A DNA stretch of 26,719 nucleotides from Perkinsus chesapeaki (Eukaryota; Perkinsozoa; Perkinsida; Perkinsidae). How positions within the stretch are numbered: position 1 is the first letter of the stretch; each line of letters begins with the position of its first letter. This document shows, piece after piece, positions 19,803 to 26,719 of the stretch. The stretch covers positions 1-26,719 of the forward strand of contig JAAPAO010000503.1 in NCBI GenBank assembly GCA_013115145.1, written 5' to 3'. The position numbers were made by a program, and so were the translations under genes. Below the pieces are notes generated by a model that had not been told where the DNA came from, searched no databases, and saw nothing but the letters and a program-made list of their open reading frames with translations.

Positions 19803-22455
19803 ATGGCTAGCGGCCTAAGTCCATCTTCACTTGAATTAAAGGACCTTTCTTTATCACCAAAATACACAACAACGCCGTCTGTTAAACGAAGACTAGATCA
19901 ACCACCCGATTCCGCTGGCAGTCGGACCCCGGATAGATCATTCGAAACCATGGCGCTGCGCTGGAACGACGACTTTGCGGACGAGGAGACCTCCATGGAG
20001 GCCGGCGGCGGTGGCAGTGTGTCGGTTAAGGAGCCTCAACCGATTAGCCCACTACGGGCTAAGTTGTGGAAGGTTGAGAGTTGGCTTTTAAAGCATGTGT
20101 GGCTTATAATAGGTCTGGTCACGACGGTCTTGATTATTTACGGCTTCGTCATTATCTCGTCTAGGGTGACCGGGAAAAACGAACCTGAAGGCTTCCTGGC
20201 GAAGCACGGCCCGATTACTTACAAGGTTATCTTCGACGCGGGTTCGACAGGCTCTCGGGTCCAGGTGTTCAAGTTTGAGGAGGTCGGCGATAAGATTAAG
20301 CTCGACCCGGTTGCTCCAGATTCCCTGACGCTTTTCCGGAAGGTCGACGGTGGGCTGTCGAATTATGCAGATGATCCTACAGCTGCGGAGTAGGCAAAAA
20401 TGAGTGTGTCTCGCTTTTAGTTTTTCCTCTGTTATCAAGATCCTTCCGGATGTGATCATCATTGTCCCTTTCAGAGACGGTCTTCGCTGGCTTGTCAATG
20501 AGGCCATCGCTAACGTTCCAGAGGCCCGGGGAGCGCAGGTCGTGGTGAGCGCTACTGCAGGGTTGAGAATGCTTCCTTCTGAAAAGGCAGAGGCCCTCCT
20601 CGAGGTACTACTCGGAGCCGTTGGAAATTCAACCTTCCTCGGATAGGCTCGACTATGAAAGTATAGACTTTTCTACGGAATATTCACTCATCGACTTGAC
20701 TAGCAAAATATCATCGAAATTTTGTTCCTAAATTACGTAGACTAAGGGGAAGTAATATGTAGTACTAAGGATAGCGAGTGCAAGTCAAGTTTGACAAATG
20801 CAAAAGCAACAATATCAGTGATGTCATTCCAAGATTCGCAATTCTTCGTTGAATTCTATGACTTATTCATCTTTGACACGCCCTCAGTCCTTCATCTGGT
20901 TCAAGTTAGTATATGTAGTAGTGTAATGTATAGTAATATGTACATATAAATGGCTGTAGGAAAACAGACGTATTAATATTTGCCAGCACTAAACATGTGC
21001 TCTTTCAGACTACCAGGAAAGTGATGCGAGAGTCACCCTTCACTTTAAGATCAGATGATGATGTGTATATTATGGACGGAGTCGACGAGGCTAAGTTCCA
21101 ATGGATGACTGTTGACTTTGCGTATCGGTACGCTGGTTTGCCGAGCGCTGTCATCGACCTTGGTGGAGGAAGCGTGCAGCTGGCATATGGCATTAAAAAC
21201 AAACAAGTAAGTGTCGGCGAAGTCACGAAGTTGGCCCGGTGCCCAGATTAGAAGTGCGTACTACCTCTCGCAAATACTCCGGAAACTGTTTTGATTTTGC
21301 CGGCGTCTTTTCTTTGTGATATAATTTCGAGTGTGATTCTGGCGGAATTGGACTCACGATGAGAGACCAGCCCAACGGACAGGTTTTCTTTGATCACCGA
21401 GAAGATTTCCTACAAAAAATGCTCATTTCGTACACAGTTTCCAGGGGGTCACTCGTGCTGTTATAGGGGAGAAATGGAGCTTGCCAACTGCGAGGTAGTA
21501 GTTGTCGTTGATTATTCAGTTAACCCCTGCGGTCCGAGCAGAGTATGGTTCCTATTTGACACCATTGGATGAAAGTAGGAGTCTGTATGTGCATAGCTGG
21601 CTCGGTTATGGACTTAAAGCGGCTCGACGGAAAGTTTTAGAAGTCAACATTAATGGTAAGCGAACCCGCTGCCTCCGTGTGATTGCCATGCCATCCGTTA
21701 CTACCGTAATGTCATCACATGTCAAAATGGTCACTTTCCAGGGAGTCGCTGAAGGAACGCCGATTGTTTATAGAGAAGACACTTCCGCCCTACATATATA
21801 ACATTGTCTACATTCATACGGAACATATTCGAAGCCTTAATGGCATCTTCTTATTAGGACCGATTCTCAACTCTTGAGGGATACAGTAGGTTTGATTTCT
21901 GCGACTTCAGGTACCAACCCGTGCGTTGTACCCGAATCTGACCTCCCGCCAATCTACGAGTACTCTGGTGCGAGCTTGAAATTAATAGCGGACGACCAGG
22001 CCTCGGCAACAAGAGGAGCTCGGTGTCTTGATACCATCAAAACTGCGATGAATCTGGCTCAGCAGTGCGGCACAGACTCCGACCGGTGCGCTTTTGACGG
22101 CAAATGGCTCGGTCCTGTTACGGCAAACCAGTACACCTTCCGACTCTACTCTTATATATTTGACCGTGCGAGCCAGCATGGGCTCGTCCCCGAGGGTGAC
22201 TTCCAAGCGGTTGTCACCGTTGGGGAATTCCGGTCGCTTGCGGATAGACTATGTGGCACGGGAGTTGTTGATGACCCGTGGGCGTGTATGGACATGAGTT
22301 ATATAGTGTCTCTGTTGAGCGATGGCTTTGGCTTGAAAGACGACCAAGCAGTGGTGGTTGCTAACAAACTGCAATACGGTGATTTCCAGCTGGAAGCCGC
22401 TTGGCCTTTGGGCGCTGCTGTAGATAGATTACACAGTGATGATAATGATGGTTAA
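19803..22455 (+). CDS. E-type NTPDase (GDA1/CD39 nucleoside phosphatase family)
   Basis: Five exons: 19803-20389, 20475-20604, 21009-21206, 21520-21655, 21911-22455. Introns are 85, 404, 313 and 255 nt; all phases close to give 531 aa, a usual length for the family. The order is a Ser/Pro-rich N-terminus, one membrane helix at about 99-120 (VWLIIGLVTTVLIIYGFVII), then the apyrase conserved regions. ACR1 is DAGSTGSRV (145-153), ACR2 SATAGLR (221-227) and ACR3 MDGVDEAKFQW with the likely catalytic Glu at 266. ACR4 is DLGGGSVQLA (289-298) and ACR5 is AAWPLGAAVD near the end. LYVHSWLGYG and NPC are also family features. There is no C-terminal helix, so it resembles Golgi/secreted NTPDase5/6 or yeast Gda1 rather than double-anchored cell-surface CD39. 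It would hydrolyse nucleoside di- or triphosphates in the lumen; UDP/GDP hydrolysis supporting glycosylation is the likely role, by analogy. Confidence 0.9.
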
Positions 22456-22459
22456 ATTA

Positions 22460-23990
22460 GACTACACTGTCCACTTTTACTGTATTTCATTTACAGCAAC
22501 ACTATGTTTTGTTAACAGTCGAGTTGAGACAGAGGATTCCACAAATTGGTCTCGTACTAACGTGTGCGATGCGAGTATAATCGTATACAAATAATATATA
22601 ATCATGATTGAGTTGTACCCTCAGTAAACGGTGTATTTATAAGGGACAGTTATAACACAATCGGCGTCACGAACCCTAACCTCTCACTGCCACCCTTTTA
22701 GTGGCAAAGCGATGGTGCCTCAGCAGTTGCAGTGCAAACATCGGAAGAGCCTGTGGACTGTTTAATTGTCGAACTCGAAGTCGCCTGTGCACAGGAGTTC
22801 GGGAGAGGAGGACCGAAGCCTTGCGATGAGCACCGTGACGCTTTTCCTTCCGAAGCCGCCAAAGTTGCGTTTGGCTTGGGCAGTTGAAAACCACCACACC
22901 AGGGAACGAACCTTGGCACATACTCCACCACTCGGCCACACGAGTGTTCATTGAGCAAAGCTTCTGTCCTAGGCCTAGAGATCCAAAGAGGTGCTCTCGT
23001 AGTGAGCCACACGCCAGAATCATAGGCCTCTCCGGCACGGGCGGGATGGGAAAGGAAAACAGTCTCTGGTCTACGTATGAAAGGGTTCCAGCTGCTATAA
23101 TCCAACACCAAACACATGAGACGCGTTCCCAGCCAACTGAACGCAACAGACTTCGCATCACAAAGATACGCTCACACAATCACTAGCGCTCGCCTGATCC
23201 TCCTGTGCCAGCAATTTGACTATCCGTACCTACCAGTACTCCCCATGTCAAGGCCTACTTAGTAAAAGCCAAGACCAAATTAATACTGCCCAGAACAAAA
23301 TAGTAATAGCCCGGACCAAGTTCGGGACCAGAGTGAGCGGAGGCTGAGCCTCCGAGGCTCTATGCACTATCAGAGATCCACTAGTTTCTTGTCTCCAGTT
23401 TCGCTAACTAGTTCGAATAGGCGTTCGAAAATGAGTTGCCCGAGCTCAACTTTGCGTTGAGCAGTATCGAATAATAGTTCAGTGGGCATACCTCTTGCTT
23501 TTTACGTACCGTAATATGAACGCCAGGGATTTATGACCTTTCGAAGTTGAAGAATCCCCACGAATTCAGAATAATGCATCTTTAGCAGTCATTCAAGCAA
23601 TATTGAATGCGCTCCTTCGGCAATCAAGTCTGCCTCTGCTCGGTGTTATTAGTGTGCCGGGCACACTGTGCCCTTGTTAGTGCCCTCAGTTTGTTATTAG
23701 TGTCATCTATCTAATATATCAACACTAACACGTGAGATTCAAGCGCATAGAATTCGTTCGATGAATTAATTGACTTGAACTAACAATTCTCATATCTGAC
23801 CAGAAAAATGTGCTCCCAGAGCCATAATGATATCATCCAAAAGTTTCGGTGTGACAAGATGACATGAAGATAAAGACAGGTTTAGGACATGACCTTACGC
23901 AGACATACTAAAGACGCCATATGGCAGCCGCCTCGCAACAAAAGCCAACAACGAGTTGGCGGCTGATCATCCTACGACTGGTATAAATGA
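22460..23990. other. Intergenic block with an unresolved GC-richer open segment
   Basis: 22676-23186 is richer in G/C than its flanks and is open in several frames on both strands (167 and 139 aa minus, 100 aa plus). On the plus strand, after a CCCTTTTAG acceptor, 22702-22887 is a 61-codon frame with a protein-like mix (EEPVDCLIVELEVACAQEF, later CDEHRDAFPSEAAKVAFG). It lacks an ATG and any resolved partner exon. I cannot decide between a small gene and a gene relic. The 17-nt palindrome at 23338-23354 and A/T-rich DNA fill the rest to the end of the subtilase gene. Confidence 0.3.
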
Positions 23991-24005
23991 CTGTTTCAAA
24001 GTGGT

Positions 24006-24965
24006 TCATCTGAGGACCTTTTCGATAGCCTTGAAAGCATCCAGCCTGCCGAATGGCATTGATTGTGTGCCATCATAGCTTTTAACTCCAAGAGTGCTAG
24101 TGGTCCTGATTATGTCTTTGATCTCCTTGACGCTCAAAGAACGCGGAGCTACGCTTTTCAACATTGCTATCACGGCGGCAGCAATGGCCGCCGAGCCTGA
24201 TGTTCCTTGGACGCTTGTGTACTTTCCAGACATGGTCGTGGTTACGGCGTTGGCCGGGGCGGCCACGTCTATGAACGGGGCATAATTGCTCTTCACGTGG
24301 AGGTTCATTGAAGCTTCTCGAGTACCAGCAATGCAAATGACGCCGTCGGAGGTCGTAGAATGTTGGCATGGGTATCTCGATTGGCCGGGCTCGGATATGT
24401 TTCTGCCTTCATTACCAGACGAACACACGAAAGGAATATTAGCCTGTGTCGCCCGGGCCAGAGCAGCTTCGATAATAGGCGATCGGACCTCAAAACCAGC
24501 TGCCAGAAGTATCACATCAACCTTCGCATTGATAGCGTAGTCGATAGATTTAGCGAAGTCTGCCAGGGGTATCTCTCCATAGACGCAGATAGGCATGATG
24601 CTGATGTGATCTGTGATGCCAGCTATACCTTTGCCATTATTAGTGACAGCCCCAATTATACCAGCCATTGCCGTGCCGTGACCTGCCCTATCATGCGTGT
24701 CAGTATTCTTATCCATCACATTATATCCTGTCACAAGGTTTCCCTTAAGGTCTTCGTGGTCAGCTCGAATGCCCGAGTCTATGAGGGCTACCGTAGCACG
24801 TCTCTGGGAAAGTACTCCATGAGCTTTGTTCCACGCTTCTGGCACTCTGATAGCCTCAAAGTAAGACTTTTGGGCGTTCTCATAGAGAGGGTCATTAGGG
24901 TCGACGGCGACAGCAGTACAAACCAGCGTGAGTGGTAGGATCCATCTTGATAGATAAGCAAGCAT
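24006..24965 (-). CDS. Secreted subtilisin-like serine protease (S8)
   Basis: Single exon, 319 aa from the ATG at 24965; the frame extends 24 nt further upstream without another ATG. Residues 1-21 are a signal peptide (LSRWILPLTLVCTAVAV). The next residues, NDPLYENAQ, then IRVPEAW, match the start of mature subtilases. Catalytic landmarks: Asp63 in ALIDSGIRADHEDL, His96 in GHGTAMAG, oxyanion Asn185 in VCSSGNEG and Ser256 in GTSGSAAIAA. Two things are odd. There is no room for an I9-type inhibitor prodomain. The Ser motif lacks the usual Met after Ser and the usual Pro-His (GTSMAxPH). VILLAAGF replaces the common INMSLG strand. A C-terminal R-x-D-A-F-K-A helix closes the domain as usual. It is probably exported; proteolytic activity is likely but not certain given the changed motif. 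Secreted subtilases are known in Perkinsus species. Confidence 0.85.
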   Translation of the reverse strand: MLAYLSRWILPLTLVCTAVAVDPNDPLYENAQKSYFEAIRVPEAWNKAHGVLSQRRATVALIDSGIRADHEDLKGNLVTGYNVMDKNTDTHDRAGHGTAMAGIIGAVTNNGKGIAGITDHISIMPICVYGEIPLADFAKSIDYAINAKVDVILLAAGFEVRSPIIEAALARATQANIPFVCSSGNEGRNISEPGQSRYPCQHSTTSDGVICIAGTREASMNLHVKSNYAPFIDVAAPANAVTTTMSGKYTSVQGTSGSAAIAAAVIAMLKSVAPRSLSVKEIKDIIRTTSTLGVKSYDGTQSMPFGRLDAFKAIEKVLR

Positions 24966-24997
24966 AGCGCACGGCTCAGATGGTGTCAAAGGGATAA

Positions 24998-24999
24998 CT
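24998..24999 (-). promoter_or_regulatory. Candidate 3' splice acceptor before the subtilase start
   Basis: On the minus strand ATCTCCTCAG|TTATCCC leaves a 32-nt leader before the ATG at 24965. This supports choosing that ATG over upstream near-cognate starts, and matches the spacing seen before the 2870 and 5549 genes. Confidence 0.35.
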
Positions 25000-26135
25000 G
25001 AGGAGATAATCCAAAACTATCGCTAAAAAGGCCGCTAAGCATCCAGCGGCTGAACCTACGGGCAACTCCTTCCTCGTGGACTTGGCGCCAGCAGCACAAG
25101 AAATCCAACGGCCGCCGTGCTGCCAGCCGATCGTCCGATAGAGGGGCGCCTCGGCACGGAGCAGGAACCAACTCGTGTAATATTATATTACTAATATACC
25201 TCGAAGGCTCTAGCAGAAGATAACTTATTAAGAAGCGGCTCCACGGTGGATGACTGCGGGGTGTGCGTGTTTGTAGCCCAGCGCCGAAAATGGCTTAGCT
25301 AGACTGGAGGTTGTGCGGTGCGGTGCTGTGCTGTGCTGTGCCCGCGCAGTACGCTGGCCATGAGGCCCGTGTGCAGGCGGCCTACTCCACCCCGTTCTGC
25401 TGAGCAGAACCAGCAGAATCTTCTCGTTGAGCCCTCGAAAAACATGAAGCCGGCTCAGCCATGAAGGTTATCTCCAGCTATCGTCAGTAGCGTGGTACTC
25501 GTTATTATACCGACGTTATGATTACTGTAGGTCGGGCACATATGCTCCGTATCCTCCGGAGGAGATAGTCTGTTCTGCAGGCGCGCGGCTCCGCGTTGAT
25601 CTCCGAATCATGTATTTTGCTAGCACGAACTCGCCGGTAGGGAGTTCGAACGTAACGGCTATTGGCTTCATTTCTCATACTTATACCTCCTATACGATGC
25701 CGGCTTTATTCGCTTGCGGCCGCGTGGTATCTTCGGCTATCAACTAGTGGGTACGCACTCTCATTTCGGCAGCCGCAGTAAGCCGCTACGGCAGCCTGAG
25801 TTAGAGCTCACACGATGGATTGACGTACTGGCCACATCATTCTTATTTCCACGCAACAATAAAATTTGCCTCACATGATTCACTCATCATTAATGTCGTA
25901 AATGTTTGTCCATGCCTGTATATTGTGACTCAAGTAAATCCAAGGAGAATCTTCTCGGGCATCGTAATTGCAACCTATGTCGACCAAGTGAGCGTAATGG
26001 CATCGTGGCATCCAGCGCATGTTACTATGTAAATCGTTTCCCACTTGCACCCTATAAGATGCCCGACATGCACGGTGATTTCGTCATAGGATTAGGGAAT
26101 ACCTTACTGTGACTTGCCGATTAGGTCTCCAATAT
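25000..26135. other. Intergenic region, no supported gene
   Basis: Frames at 24986-25171 (minus) and 25820-26112 (plus, two overlapping) have no motif. Visible sequence features are a 5-bp microsatellite (25312-25341), a 17-nt palindrome (25394-25410) and the 12-bp even palindrome TCCTCCGGAGGA near 25550. A short minus-strand ATG frame of 26 codons (about 25385-25465, starting MAEPASCFSRAQ) could begin a gene, but no following exon closes. Confidence 0.35.
25312..25341. repeat. Pentanucleotide microsatellite (6 units)
   Basis: Six units of 5 bp: TGTGC, GGTGC, GGTGC, TGTGC, TGTGC, TGTGC. Not in a coding frame I support. Confidence 0.85.
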
Positions 26136-26140
26136 CCTAG

Positions 26141-26719
26141 TCAATGCCACCAGCTGGGTGGTTCTTTCGTTCCCAATGCATAGAGTGCATCCACTCCGAC
26201 TGCCGCCCTTTCTGACACGACGGTTGGCAACTCAGCGTAAGACAGATGACGGCCGAGCTGAATAACACTGTCGCTACCAGACTCGACGGCTTTGCGCGAG
26301 CCACGAGTCTCGACATGTGCGGTGTAAACGAGATCAGCCAAGGACTTGCTTATAGCAGAACCATAACTGATAGAAGAGCGCCAAAGGGATGACAAAACAT
26401 TGACTTCAGAATTTTGTGATACAATACTTAACGATGGTCTCGAGGAACTCCATAAGGGACGCGTCGAAGGCTGAGGTGTCAGACATTAGAGAAATTATGT
26501 CATCGGAAGGCAACTGGAGAATCAGACTTTGCTCGCAGTTGAGGAGCACATCTCTACGGATCGACCGAGAGACAGTCAATAGAGGCCGAGAACACAGCTT
26601 TGGAACATCGGCAACATTGACAAGGGCTTTCAAGAGTAACACTGACAGCTTCACGGCCAATTGACGGAGATTAATTTTGCACAAGTCCTCTTCTATAATC
26701 GAGGCTTGTCGATGCTGGG
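26141..26719 (-). CDS. Unidentified protein, 5'-partial, two exons visible
   Basis: Exons 26719-26428 (open to the window edge) and 26366-26141, joined by a 61-nt intron 26367-26427. Its donor is GTTAA|GTATTG and its acceptor, after a pyrimidine tract, is CTTCTATCAG. The joint makes AAT (Asn) and keeps frame. The product is mostly helical and hydrophilic to amphipathic: INLRQLAVKLSVLLLKALVN, DVLLNCEQSLILQLPSDD, SLMEFLETIVN, then SAISKSLADLVYTAHVE, ending EPPSWWH. Such a string of short amphipathic helices would fit a HEAT/ARM-like or other helical scaffold, but I do not recognise the family and claim no function. The N-terminus lies to the right of the window. Confidence 0.5.

Noticed and set aside
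22884-23186. Plus frame containing IIGLSGTGGMGK, which resembles an ATP-binding P-loop
   Set aside because: The loop is not followed by the usual Ser/Thr or by any Walker B or sensor motif, and the frame has no conserved context; most likely chance.
23400-23440. GTTCGAAT followed by GTTCGAAA, reminiscent of a tRNA T-loop
   Set aside because: No acceptor, D or anticodon stem can be drawn around it.
25630-25660. GGGAGTTCGAACG, another T-loop-like word
   Set aside because: No cloverleaf fits on either strand.
1-26719. Search for a spliced-leader RNA gene, rRNA, CRISPR array, transposase or reverse transcriptase
   Set aside because: Reading both strands I found no SL-like 22-mer, no rRNA block, no spaced direct repeats typical of CRISPR and no DDE or RT motif.

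Overview
The window looks like nuclear DNA of a flagellated unicellular eukaryote, most likely an alveolate of the Perkinsus type. That is an inference from gene content and architecture, not from a database match. Supporting points: protein genes split by many very short GT-AG introns (often 28-55 nt); a GT61 glycosyltransferase with Cys-rich modules in its stem; a secreted subtilase; small secreted proteins in tandem copies; two likely ciliary/flagellar genes; and three intron-poor secreted-protein genes with a pyrimidine-AG acceptor 30-32 nt upstream of the ATG, as expected for spliced-leader trans-splicing. There is no bacterial-style operon, RBS or CRISPR.

Layout, left to right. (1) 178-1265, plus: C-terminal part of a CC2D2A/CEP76-like ciliary protein, cut by the left edge, with one GC-AG intron. 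(2) 2870-3289 and 5549-5959, plus: two diverged copies of a small secreted protein family sharing TPPSG(E/D)YCG. (3) 6811-9650, minus: an 8-exon type II membrane GT61 glycosyltransferase of 782 aa; all exon phases fit. (4) 9961-12994, plus: a Ser/Thr protein kinase in about 16 exons. One of its introns carries an antisense tRNA-Val(AAC) and another carries a 51-nt hairpin. (5) About 13.0-19.8 kb: a visibly AT-richer block with long introns, a 5 x 32-bp tandem repeat, an unresolved minus-strand gene, and a plus-strand STPGR/SHIPPO (flagellar PG-rich repeat) gene. (6) 19803-22455, plus: a 5-exon E-type NTPDase (GDA1/CD39 family) of 531 aa with one N-terminal membrane anchor. (7) 24006-24965, minus: a single-exon secreted subtilase with an altered Ser motif and no inhibitor prodomain. 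(8) 26141-26719, minus: an unidentified gene running off the right edge.

Possible functional links (inference): the GT61 enzyme and the single-anchor NTPDase both fit the Golgi, where an NTPDase removes the nucleoside diphosphate by-product of glycosyl transfer. The CC2D2A/CEP76-like and STPGR proteins fit a flagellated zoospore. The subtilase and the small secreted proteins fit an export repertoire. I assembled exon models by hand from reading-frame phase and splice sites. Where every phase closes (GT61, NTPDase, kinase core) I trust the model; elsewhere I say so.
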